Assembly (NCBI GenBank): GCA_965230205.1
Contig: OZ245996.1
Span: 2,542,001-2,606,000, forward strand
Direction of reading: 5' to 3'
Source: CANLBN01 sp965230205
Lineage (GTDB): Bacteria; Pseudomonadota; Gammaproteobacteria; Pseudomonadales; Cellvibrionaceae
Length of the DNA: 64,000 nucleotides
The translations under genes were made by a program, and so were the position numbers. How positions within the stretch are numbered: the first letter of the stretch is position 1; each line of letters opens with the position of its first letter. Below are positions 17,416 through 25,776 of this stretch, piece by piece. The notes beneath the pieces are model-generated. The model saw nothing but the letters and a program-made list of their open reading frames with translations, did not search any database and was not told the origin of the DNA.

Positions 17416-17449
17416 TATAGTAGAGTAAGTAGATTAAAGGAACCTTATT

Positions 17450-18019
17450 ATGGCAAAAATTTTGGCGTTTGCGGGTAGTGCACGTAAAGAATCGTTTAAT
17501 AAAAAGTTAGTTGCTATTGCTGCAGAGGGAGCTCGACAGGCAGGTGTTGAAGTCACCATGATTGATTTAGCAGACTATCCTATGCCTTTGTTTGACCAGG
17601 ATTTAGAGGCGGAACAAGGCATGCCTGAAACAGCTCAGGCTTTCAAACAGTTACTGATAGAGCATGATGGTTTATTAATAGCTTCTCCTGAATACAATAG
17701 TGCTTTCAGTCCATTATTAAAAAATGCGATCGATTGGGCGTCGCGAGCTACCGAGGATAATGAAGCTCCGCTAATCGCTTATAGAGGAAAGTATGCAGCC
17801 ATTATGGCGACTTCTCCCGGTGGTTTAGGTGGGCTGCGAGGCTTGGTATTTTTAAGAATGCTATTAGGCAATATCGGTGTAACCGTATTGCCGGATCAAC
17901 TGGCAGTGCCCAGTGCCTTTCAAGCTTTTGATAAAGCAGGCAGTTTGAAAGATGAAAAAATACAGGCGAAAGTTATGGGATTAGGTGAAGCTTTGGCGAA
18001 AGAGCTAACTAAGTCATAA
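17450..18019 (+). CDS. NADPH-dependent FMN reductase family protein
   Basis: A 189-residue flavodoxin-fold protein. The FMN phosphate loop is AGSARKESFNKKL near residue 8, and the SPEYNSAFSPLLKNAIDW motif is typical of ChrR/YieF/NQR-type NAD(P)H:FMN or quinone reductases. It likely performs two-electron reduction of quinones, azo compounds or chromate. An AAAGGAACC ribosome site lies ahead of the ATG. A bidirectional terminator overlaps its stop. Confidence 0.85.
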   Translation: MAKILAFAGSARKESFNKKLVAIAAEGARQAGVEVTMIDLADYPMPLFDQDLEAEQGMPETAQAFKQLLIEHDGLLIASPEYNSAFSPLLKNAIDWASRATEDNEAPLIAYRGKYAAIMATSPGGLGGLRGLVFLRMLLGNIGVTVLPDQLAVPSAFQAFDKAGSLKDEKIQAKVMGLGEALAKELTKS

Positions 18020-18040
18020 GGCTTGGTTAGCTCTTATAGT
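18001..18040. terminator. Bidirectional hairpin between FMN reductase and convergent gene
   Basis: Arms AGAGCTAAC and GTTAGCTCT are perfectly paired around a 16-base loop. The left arm is inside the last codons of the reductase gene. A T-rich tail (TATAGTTTT) follows on the plus strand. Confidence 0.65.
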
Positions 18041-18046
18041 TTTCCA

Positions 18047-19114
18047 TTAAGGTTGATACTGTTCCACATCTTCGTGACCAGAAGAGAGTACTTTTGAATA
18101 TTTTTTAGCGTATTTCCTTATTTTTCGAGTGGATGACTCTGATACTACTTGCTTAAGAACTGAATGATATCTAGGGTTTTTACTGTTTCCTATATAACGG
18201 CAAAGGTATGCGACTGCATCAACCATATAAGGGTCAGTTGAATTTTTTTCAATCCAGACTTTTTGAGCAGCTGTATCAAGGTCATTAATAGAGTATTGTT
18301 TTCCTCGAACTAAAGTCTTTGCTATTTTTTGCGATTCTATACCATCGGCTCGAATTAGCTCTCCTAAGCTACTTTGTGAATCGTCTATTACTACCTTGCT
18401 AGTACGAATTACTTTGGCAACAACATAATTATTCTTTGAAGAATGGAAGTTGATGTAACCTGAACCATCATATATAAGTTGAAAGTCACTTGTAGTAATG
18501 TCTTTCCTTCCACTCCAAGTGTAACCAACATACACTCTTTTGGTGGTTTTCCAATCTGAAACATTAGATGGACGGCCTACTTTTTTATAAACAGCCTCAA
18601 GAGAGTCACCTTCATCAATGCTATCAATATGTTCATTATTAAATGCTTTTTTTACATTAAGGTTAGCTGGTTTTTTTAAAAGAAGACCACTATCAAGTTG
18701 TGAAATATCCAGGTTTTCTTCTCTGGGGGATTTTTTCACAGCTTTTAGGGCATTGTTGAGATATTTGATGATTTTTTTATTGGTTGTTTTTTTACGAAAA
18801 TCAGTTAGAAATTTTTCATATCTATTACGTTTTGATTGTCCAATGGCTTTAATTAACCATGCTGCAGTATCGTCATCGGTTAAATGAAGTTGAGTAACTT
18901 GTAAAGCCGCTATATCCAAAAGATCAATATTAGGTTTTGGATCGGAATATAAGATCTTACCCGCTATTTTAACTTGCTCTGTAGTGCTTTCTGAGCTAAG
19001 CAAGTTAGCAATGACGTGATCCTTAGGGGTTAAGTTATTATTTTCGTAAGCGTGCGCTGACAATCCAAATGAAATTAAAATAATCCAGATGATAGACTTT
19101 ATTGCTTGCGTCAT
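18047..19114 (-). CDS. Exported hypothetical protein with two helical repeat regions
   Basis: A 355-residue protein with a signal peptide (hydrophobic IIWIILISFGL, cleavage near SAHA at about residue 22). Two similar helical regions flank a central beta part. Both contain paired motifs such as LDIAALQVTQLHLTDDDTAAWLIKAIGQSK and LDTAAQKVWIEKNSTDPYMVDAVAYLCRYIGNSK (compare the DTAAWLIKAIGQSK and DAVAYLCRYIGNSK cores). This suggests HEAT-like repeats and an internal duplication. The central part has YKKVGRPSNVSDWKTTKRVY, resembling lipoprotein BamE/SmpA-like beta segments. No function is recognised. Confidence 0.6.
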   Translation of the reverse strand: MTQAIKSIIWIILISFGLSAHAYENNNLTPKDHVIANLLSSESTTEQVKIAGKILYSDPKPNIDLLDIAALQVTQLHLTDDDTAAWLIKAIGQSKRNRYEKFLTDFRKKTTNKKIIKYLNNALKAVKKSPREENLDISQLDSGLLLKKPANLNVKKAFNNEHIDSIDEGDSLEAVYKKVGRPSNVSDWKTTKRVYVGYTWSGRKDITTSDFQLIYDGSGYINFHSSKNNYVVAKVIRTSKVVIDDSQSSLGELIRADGIESQKIAKTLVRGKQYSINDLDTAAQKVWIEKNSTDPYMVDAVAYLCRYIGNSKNPRYHSVLKQVVSESSTRKIRKYAKKYSKVLSSGHEDVEQYQP

Positions 19115-19176
19115 TTATATGATTCCTTGAGGTATATGTTATATGAGTACTTTCTTGACGTATTCTTCTTTATTGA

Positions 19177-22100
19177 TTATTTCAATAAAGCTTGAATAGG
19201 GTTGGGAATAGCTTTGTTGTCAATACGCTTGACTTGGCTGCGACAAGAGAAGCCAGTGGCAACCAGTGTGTTTTCTAAGTCAGGGTTATTGATAACGTCA
19301 TGCCATGAGAGTGAGTAGATATGTTTCGATGTTTCAACATTATTCGTTTCATGGCCATAGGTGCCAGCCATGCCGCAACAACCCACATTCACAATTTCTA
19401 ATTGATGACCTAGTTTTTCAAAAATAGTTTGCCAGTCTTTAATTGAATTGACGGCATTAGTTTTTTCAGTACAGTGGGCCAATAGCTTATAGGTTTTACC
19501 CTCTGTTTCTAGAAAAGAGGGTAGGGGTTGTTTTGCGAGCCATTCTTGAATAAGTAAAACATTGGGTGCATTTTTATCGAGTGCTTTTTTGTATTCTCCT
19601 CGATAAGCTAGTGTCATTGATGGTTCTATACCTATCAATGGTATTCCCGTTTCTGATAATTTATTAAGAACTCTGCTGGTTTTATAAGCAGTTTTATTAA
19701 ATTTCTTGCGGTAACCATGTACATGTAGTGGTTTGCCGTTGGCTCTGAAAGGAGCAACCCAAGGAATAAAATCTAGCTTCAATAATAAATCAATAGTATC
19801 TAGAATAAGTTCTGTTTCAAAATATCGAGTAAATGCATCCTGAACGATAATAACAGAGCGCGCTTTATCTGCTTCGTTTAATTTTTTAAATGCACGGCTT
19901 GATGTATAGCGAACTTTTCGTTTCCGTAATTGCCGATTGAAGTTAATTGTCGATAGTGATGGGCTATCGCTAACGCCTATACTTACTTTTATAAACCATC
20001 TAAGCCCTAATGCCATAAATAGATTATAAAAAGTTGGTACTTGAGCAGCAATGGGTAACGTTTTTTCCAGTGAGCCAATAAAACGATCCTTTAATGGTCG
20101 TAGATAACGACTATAGTACAACTCTAAAAATTTCGAACGAAACTCTGGAACATCAACTTTGATAGGGCATGATCCTGTGCAGGATTTACAGGCAAGGCAT
20201 TCCATCATTGATTCATGAACTTCATGAGAAAAGTCATACGTTCCCGCACTTTTTCCCAGGCTATTTTTAATTTTGATAGGTAACTTGAATAAGCGTGTAA
20301 GGAAAAAGGTTGATTGTGCTTTTTTAGTTTCAACAACAATATCGGTATGATGGCGGTGAAGCTGTAGTAACCATTCGCGAATCAGCGAGGCCCGGCCTTT
20401 AGGTGTGTGTGTACGTTTGCGAGTCGCTTTCCATGAGGGGCACATTGCATCATTAGGGTCCCAGTTATGGCAGGCGCCATTGCCATTGCAATACATGCCT
20501 TCACTAAAACTATTCCAAGCTTCATCCTGAATCATTTTGTCATGCTGCCCACGTGTAGGAACGCCATCAATTTTTAATAAAGGAATTGTGTCAGCTGGCG
20601 TTGCAATTTTCCCAGGGTTTAACTGGTAATGGGGGTCAAATGCTTGTTTGATCTGCTGTAGTAATGGGTAAAGGCTGCCAAAAAACTTTGGTGCATATTC
20701 TGACCTTACTCCCTTCCCATGTTCACCCCATAGTAAACCGCCATACTTATGTGTCAGCTTAACCACTTCATCGGTAATTTTGCGTACAAGCCTTTCGTTT
20801 CCAGGGAGTTTCATATCCAATATTGGACGAACGTGTAATACACCGGCATCTACATGACCAAACATACCGTATTGTAAATTATGGGAGTCGAGCAATTCGC
20901 GAAACTCTTTAATATAATTTGCCAGGTTTTCAGGAGGAACAGCTGTATCTTCGACAAAAGCTACTGGTCGTGCTTCGCCTTCGGTATTGCCCAATAGACC
21001 GACAGCTTTTTTGCGCATCCCCCATATTTTTTTGACATCATCATCCCAGGCGATTGTATAGCCTTGACTGGTATTTTTTTTCTTTTTTCCATTTCCTTTG
21101 TTTAACTTGTTCAGCAAGGGGCGCATTTTTTCTTCTAAGTCTTCTTTGCTATCTGCTGTATATTCAACAAAGTTGATAGCCTCTAGTATTTCATTTTCTT
21201 CGACAGGGAAAAACTCAGTTACGCTATCCCAGATAATATCCTTTTTAGCAAGGTGTAAGACTAAAGAGTCTACAGTTTCTATGGATGTTGGGCCGGCTTC
21301 CATAATGGATTTTGCGTCACGGAGAGATGCGTCAAAGTTATCGTAGCGTATATTGACCAGAGCTGTGTATTTGGGGATGGGGAGCAAGTTAAGTTTAGCT
21401 TCGGTTATAAACCCTAATGTGCCCTCGCTACCACAAAGAATACTATTTAAATCAAACTTGCCCTCTTCTGTACGAATATGAGCTAGATCATAACCAGTAA
21501 GGCAGCGGTTTAATTTTGGAAATACTTTTTTAATTTCTTTTTTATGGTTTTTATCGATGTAATCGACTAATTGATAAATTTTTCCAGCAAGATCTTGCCG
21601 TTGTTTTTCATTAGACAATTCTGCATCATTGATAGGGCGTGACTCTAAAAGGTTGCCATCCATTAAGACGGTTTGTAGCTCAAGAACATGATCACGAGTT
21701 TTACCATAAGCACAGGAACCTTGTCCTGAAGCGTCAGTATTGATCATTCCCCCAATAGTTGCGCGATTGCTGGTCGATAATTCTGGCGCAAAAAAGAGGC
21801 CATCAGCTTTAATAGCTGAATTGAGTTGGTCTTTGACTACACCACATTGCACACGAGCCCAGCGTTCTTCAACGTTAATTTCCAGAATTTGATTCATATG
21901 TCGGGATGTGTCGACTATCAATCCATCAGTTAACGACTGCCCATTAGTGCCCGTACCACCACCACGTGGACTTAATACGATATCGCAATAATCGGGCTCA
22001 TAACTTAAGCGAGTGAGTACGAGTAAATCTTGAATATGTTTAGGGTAAATAACGCCCTGGGGGAGAACTTGATAGATAGAGTTATCTGTGGCGAGTACGG

Positions 22101-22215
22101 TGCGATTAGCGTAATCCAAACAGAGCTCACCTTCAAATCCTGTATTTTTGAGGTCTTCAATGAATGCATTGTAAAGCGCTTGAACGGTAGATGTGCTACT
22201 GATTACAGGAATCAT
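19177..22215 (-). CDS. YdiJ-type FAD-linked oxidase with Fe-S domain (D-2-hydroxyacid dehydrogenase family)
   Basis: About 1012 residues, like E. coli YdiJ. The N-terminal FAD-binding domain has SPRGGGTGTNGQSLTDG and TIGGMINTDASGQGSCAYGK. A C-terminal oxidase domain ends EHGKGVRSEYAP. A ferredoxin-like stretch has CLACKSCTGSCPIKVDVPEF (about residue 675), with further cysteines in CHNWDPNDAMCPSW. The final CCG-type domain has VGCCGMAGTYG. It probably oxidises a D-2-hydroxyacid such as D-2-hydroxyglutarate, passing electrons through Fe-S clusters. The frame extends upstream to 22278, but the family start fits MIPVISSTST at 22215. Confidence 0.87.
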   Translation of the reverse strand: MIPVISSTSTVQALYNAFIEDLKNTGFEGELCLDYANRTVLATDNSIYQVLPQGVIYPKHIQDLLVLTRLSYEPDYCDIVLSPRGGGTGTNGQSLTDGLIVDTSRHMNQILEINVEERWARVQCGVVKDQLNSAIKADGLFFAPELSTSNRATIGGMINTDASGQGSCAYGKTRDHVLELQTVLMDGNLLESRPINDAELSNEKQRQDLAGKIYQLVDYIDKNHKKEIKKVFPKLNRCLTGYDLAHIRTEEGKFDLNSILCGSEGTLGFITEAKLNLLPIPKYTALVNIRYDNFDASLRDAKSIMEAGPTSIETVDSLVLHLAKKDIIWDSVTEFFPVEENEILEAINFVEYTADSKEDLEEKMRPLLNKLNKGNGKKKKNTSQGYTIAWDDDVKKIWGMRKKAVGLLGNTEGEARPVAFVEDTAVPPENLANYIKEFRELLDSHNLQYGMFGHVDAGVLHVRPILDMKLPGNERLVRKITDEVVKLTHKYGGLLWGEHGKGVRSEYAPKFFGSLYPLLQQIKQAFDPHYQLNPGKIATPADTIPLLKIDGVPTRGQHDKMIQDEAWNSFSEGMYCNGNGACHNWDPNDAMCPSWKATRKRTHTPKGRASLIREWLLQLHRHHTDIVVETKKAQSTFFLTRLFKLPIKIKNSLGKSAGTYDFSHEVHESMMECLACKSCTGSCPIKVDVPEFRSKFLELYYSRYLRPLKDRFIGSLEKTLPIAAQVPTFYNLFMALGLRWFIKVSIGVSDSPSLSTINFNRQLRKRKVRYTSSRAFKKLNEADKARSVIIVQDAFTRYFETELILDTIDLLLKLDFIPWVAPFRANGKPLHVHGYRKKFNKTAYKTSRVLNKLSETGIPLIGIEPSMTLAYRGEYKKALDKNAPNVLLIQEWLAKQPLPSFLETEGKTYKLLAHCTEKTNAVNSIKDWQTIFEKLGHQLEIVNVGCCGMAGTYGHETNNVETSKHIYSLSWHDVINNPDLENTLVATGFSCRSQVKRIDNKAIPNPIQALLK

Positions 22216-22332
22216 AAATCGGCATATATCCCTAAGACTGATCCAATATTCTACCTTATGATCACTATAAATGACCAATTAAGGCCTGTTTTGTGAGTAA
22301 AGTTTAAGCTTATGATATTTAATTAGAGAATA

Positions 22333-22360
22333 TAAGAAGCCTTAAATTACAGGCTTCTTA
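22333..22360 (-). terminator. Terminator of tpx
   Basis: Ten-base perfect arms TAAGAAGCCT and AGGCTTCTTA around an 8-base loop, 17 bases downstream of the tpx stop in the direction of minus-strand transcription. Confidence 0.75.
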
Positions 22361-22376
22361 TGTTGGGTTACGCTAT

Positions 22377-22886
22377 TTATAAGGCTGCTAGTGCATTATC
22401 GTAATCAGGCTCGTCTGCAATTTCATTGACCAGCTCAGTATAAATGACCTTGCCATCGGTATCGATAATAACAACGGCTCTGGCTAACAGTGCTAATAAT
22501 GGGCCGGTAGTAAAGGTGAGCCCATAATCTTGGCCAAATGTCGGTGAACGGAAAGTCGATGCAGTGCCAACATTTTCTATGCCTTCTGCACCACAAAACC
22601 GTCCTTGAGCAAAGGGCAGGTCAGCTGATATACAGACTACCGCTGTATTATCTAATTGAGCAGCTTTTTCATTAAAGGCTCTAACAGACATTTGGCAGGT
22701 AGGCGTATCGATGCTCGGGAAGATGTTCAGTATCAGTCGTTGACCTTGGTAGTCTTTGAGTGACACTTCAGATAAGTCTTGTTTAACGAGAGTGAAGTCA
22801 GGTGCTGAGCTACCTTGTGCTGGTAAGTCGCCACAGGTTTCTACGGGATTGCCTTTAAGGGTAACAGTTGCCATATTTTTACTCAT
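22377..22886 (-). CDS. tpx: Thiol peroxidase
   Basis: A 169-residue atypical 2-Cys peroxiredoxin. The N-terminus has VTLKGNPVETCGDLPAQGS, and the peroxidatic cysteine is in FPSIDTPTCQMSVRAFN, with the diagnostic Tpx pattern TPTCQ-x-S-V-R. The resolving cysteine is in RFCGAEGIENV. It reduces hydrogen peroxide and organic peroxides using thioredoxin. An in-frame ATG four codons in (MATVTLKG) is an alternative start. Monocistronic with a clear terminator. Confidence 0.93.
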   Translation of the reverse strand: MSKNMATVTLKGNPVETCGDLPAQGSSAPDFTLVKQDLSEVSLKDYQGQRLILNIFPSIDTPTCQMSVRAFNEKAAQLDNTAVVCISADLPFAQGRFCGAEGIENVGTASTFRSPTFGQDYGLTFTTGPLLALLARAVVIIDTDGKVIYTELVNEIADEPDYDNALAAL

Positions 22887-22977
22887 TTATAGTATGGGTG
22901 AGAAAAAATATTATAGGCTTGCCTGCTATTGATTGCCACACTACATACTGTGTGGTTATTTATTGTGATAATGGGCT

Positions 22978-23472
22978 TTATTGCATATTTGCCTGAGAGA
23001 AACTGGTTTTATAAGTAGTAAATGTTGTTTCTGTTTCACCGTAGTACAGTACATCGTTAACTGAGATAACAACCAGTAATTTGGCATTATCAATATTGCG
23101 GTTTTTGAGTGTTGTTCGCCACTGTGTTTGATTAGTATTGATGGCTTCCATTTGTTGAGGTAGCTGCTCTCCTTCTATAGAAGCTAAAGCAATTTTAGCG
23201 CCGTGGAGGGGTAAGTCTGAATGGATTTGAAAGTCGATATTTTCGTCACTGCCAAGTTTAGACGTGAGTTCAATCTCTATATCGCCATTCTTCAATGTGC
23301 AGCGTCCGCTTTGGTAGCGGCAGTTGGATTTAGCGGCAAGAGGATAGCTACTGCCGGATACTGCGCTATGAGGGCGTTCGCTGACGATGTAATCTGTCGC
23401 AAAATAGCCACCAAAGGCAAGGATAGGGGTAATAATCATAGCAGCAATAAAATGTTTATTGGTGAACAGCAT
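22978..23472 (-). CDS. Membrane-anchored periplasmic hypothetical protein
   Basis: A 164-residue protein with one N-terminal hydrophobic segment (FIAAMIITPILAFGGYFATDYIV, given in part: AAMIITPILAFGGYF) acting as signal anchor. The periplasmic part has a cysteine pair in SNCRYQSGRCTLKNGDIEIEL that could form a disulfide. Beta-strand-rich segments follow. It resembles small exported proteins common in marine gammaproteobacteria, but I cannot name a family. It sits just downstream of the actP-like gene on the same strand, beyond that gene's terminator. Confidence 0.5.
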   Translation of the reverse strand: MLFTNKHFIAAMIITPILAFGGYFATDYIVSERPHSAVSGSSYPLAAKSNCRYQSGRCTLKNGDIEIELTSKLGSDENIDFQIHSDLPLHGAKIALASIEGEQLPQQMEAINTNQTQWRTTLKNRNIDNAKLLVVISVNDVLYYGETETTFTTYKTSFSQANMQ

Positions 23473-23525
23473 AATATGGATCTCTGATTGTTCTTTAAGT
23501 ATCGATCTTGTTATTTGAAGAAAAA

Positions 23526-23553
23526 GTATACTGAGCTTTTCAGCCCAGTATAC
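23526..23553 (-). terminator. Terminator of the actP-like operon
   Basis: Arms GTATACTG and CAGTATAC around a 12-base loop. Read on the minus strand it is followed by a TTTTTCTTC tail, 17 bases after the symporter stop. Confidence 0.75.
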
Positions 23554-23569
23554 AAGCGGTGGTTAATCG

Positions 23570-25321
23570 TTATGCTGGTGGATGGTCTGGCGTAAGGTGT
23601 CGGGCATTGCCTGATTCTCCAGGAACGCGAATGTCATCCACTAAATGTTGCACATGTTCAGGTGGTTCCGCCGTCACTCTGGATACGACAGTGGCTACAA
23701 CAAAGTTAACCATAGCGCCAATCGCACCAAAAGCGTTTGGCTCGATGCCAAAGAACCAGTTAGGCGACATATCTCCAAGGAATGATGTGCTGGCAACAAA
23801 CATAATGCCTTTATGTTGGAATACATAAAGTAATGTGATGCTTAGGCCTGCGATCATGCCTGCAATAGCGCCTTCCTTGTTCATCTTCTTATTAAAGATA
23901 CCCATCATTAATGCAGGGAATATAGATGAAGCTGCCAACCCAAATGCCAGAGCCACGGTGCCAGCGGCAAAATCAGGTGGATTAAAGCCCAGATAACCCG
24001 CAAGCATGATAGCGCCCGCCATAGAAATGCGGCCGGCTAGCAATTCACCTTTTTCAGAAATATCAGGTTTAATGACACCTTTGAGTAAGTCGTGGGAAAT
24101 TGATGACGAGATAGCCAATAGTAAACCTGCTGCAGTCGATAACGCAGCCGCGAGCCCACCTGCTGCAACCAGCGCAATAACCCAGTTAGGAAGTTTAGCA
24201 ATTTCAGGGTTCGCCAATACCATAATATCACGGTCAACTTTTACCATTTCATTGGTAGCTTTGTCCGAAGTGTATTGGATCAGTCCATCGTTATTTTTAT
24301 CTTCAAACTTTAGCAGGCCTGTTTTTTCCCAGTTTTTAAACCAGGTAGGGCGTTCAGCGTAAGCGAGGTTTTGCCCATTGGCGGGTTGAATGGTTTCCAT
24401 CAGATTCAGGCGAGCCATGGCCGCAACAGCGGGAGCTGTGGTGTAAAGAATGGCGATAAAGACCAAAGCCCAACCGGCTGACTTACGTGCATCGCTGACT
24501 TTGGGTACTGTGAAGAAGCGAATAATGACATGGGGTAAGCCCGCAGTACCAATCATGAGAGACATGGTGTACACAAACATATTTAAAGTGCTTAGCCTTG
24601 CCTGTGTCGTATATTCCGCGAATCCAAGTTCGGTCACTACCTGATCCAGCCGGTCAAGCAAGAAGGTTTCCGTTCCGGCCATGGTGCTACCCAGTCCCAA
24701 TTGAGGGATAGGGTTTCCGGTCAAATTTAATGAGATGAATATGGCAGGAACGGTATAGGCAAAAATTAAAATGCAGTATTGTGCAATTTGGGTGTAAGTG
24801 ATGCCTTTCATACCTCCCAATACCGCATAGATAAACACAATAAACATGCCTGACATTAAGCCAGTATTGTAATCCACCTCTAAAAAGCGAGAAAATGCGA
24901 CACCGATCCCTTTCATTTGACCAATAACATAAGTGACTGATGCAACGATTAGACAGATAACAGCAACTACTCGAGCGGCTTTAGAATAATAGCGGTCCCC
25001 AATAAACTCAGGAACGGTAAATTTACCAAACTTACGTAAATAGGGTGCCAGTAACATGGCCAATAAGACATAACCGCCGGTCCAGCCCATTAAGAATACG
25101 GAGCCGCCATAACCATAAAATGCAATGAGCCCCGCCATGGAAATAAATGATGCAGCGGACATCCAGTCAGCCGCTGTTGCCATGCCATTGGCAACAGGGT
25201 GGATCCCCCCGCCGGCTACATAAAATTCACTGGTTGTTCCTGCGCGAGCCCATACCGCAATACCAATGTAAACCGCAAAGGTAATGCCGACGATGATAAA
25301 CGTTAATGTTTGTAGTTCCAT
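23570..25321 (-). CDS. ActP-like sodium:solute symporter (acetate/monocarboxylate uptake)
   Basis: A 583-residue symporter with about 13 membrane helices. Conserved SSS-family segments are visible: FYVAGGGIHPVANGMATAAD near residue 33, GLIAFYGYGGSVFLMGWTGG, VPEFIGDRYYSKAARV and LVAAGGLAAALSTAAGLLLA. A loop with FEDKNNDGLIQYTSDK (about 325) is typical of the VC_2705-type subgroup that pairs with a DUF4212 small subunit. That subunit gene lies just upstream. With a CrbS/CrbR-like system next door, acetate or a similar short carboxylate is the likely substrate. Confidence 0.87.
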   Translation of the reverse strand: MELQTLTFIIVGITFAVYIGIAVWARAGTTSEFYVAGGGIHPVANGMATAADWMSAASFISMAGLIAFYGYGGSVFLMGWTGGYVLLAMLLAPYLRKFGKFTVPEFIGDRYYSKAARVVAVICLIVASVTYVIGQMKGIGVAFSRFLEVDYNTGLMSGMFIVFIYAVLGGMKGITYTQIAQYCILIFAYTVPAIFISLNLTGNPIPQLGLGSTMAGTETFLLDRLDQVVTELGFAEYTTQARLSTLNMFVYTMSLMIGTAGLPHVIIRFFTVPKVSDARKSAGWALVFIAILYTTAPAVAAMARLNLMETIQPANGQNLAYAERPTWFKNWEKTGLLKFEDKNNDGLIQYTSDKATNEMVKVDRDIMVLANPEIAKLPNWVIALVAAGGLAAALSTAAGLLLAISSSISHDLLKGVIKPDISEKGELLAGRISMAGAIMLAGYLGFNPPDFAAGTVALAFGLAASSIFPALMMGIFNKKMNKEGAIAGMIAGLSITLLYVFQHKGIMFVASTSFLGDMSPNWFFGIEPNAFGAIGAMVNFVVATVVSRVTAEPPEHVQHLVDDIRVPGESGNARHLTPDHPPA

Positions 25322-25333
25322 TATGTGCCTCCC

Positions 25334-25597
25334 TTAATCTTCATCAACGCCAAATTCACGGTCAAGTTGACCGATTTTTTTGGCATAGTAAAACGTTAAT
25401 ATCACGAAGACATACATAGAACCTTGTTGTGCAAACCAAAACCCTAATTTGTAGCCACCTATTTGAATTGTGTTGAGAAGGTCGACAAAAATAATGCTAC
25501 AACCAAATGCAACGATAAACCAAATCATGAGAAGCTTTAGTACAAGCCTTATATTAGCTTGCCAATAAGCGTTGGCTTTTTCTCTGTTTAATGACAT
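25334..25597 (-). CDS. DUF4212 small subunit of the sodium/substrate symporter
   Basis: An 87-residue protein with two membrane helices. It contains the family pattern YWQANIRLVLKLLMIWF, then GYKLGFWFAQQGSMYVFVILTF and an acidic tail. Such proteins are encoded immediately before VC_2705-type symporters, here with a 12-base gap, and are taken to be accessory subunits. It is the first gene of the two-gene operon, divergent from the SSS-domain histidine kinase. Confidence 0.85.
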   Translation of the reverse strand: MSLNREKANAYWQANIRLVLKLLMIWFIVAFGCSIIFVDLLNTIQIGGYKLGFWFAQQGSMYVFVILTFYYAKKIGQLDREFGVDED

Positions 25598-25776
25598 AAA
25601 AATTCCCCTCGTTATTTTTATTGCTGGCGCACTTTATCAACAGTCGATATGAATAACTGTCAGACGATGGTCGAGTTCACGACTAAGGTCTAAAAATTTT
25701 TTATAGTGGCGAAAGTTGGAGACGTGAGAGGTTGGTGGTAGAGTAAGTCTATGTAAAAACATAAAAATAATTATTT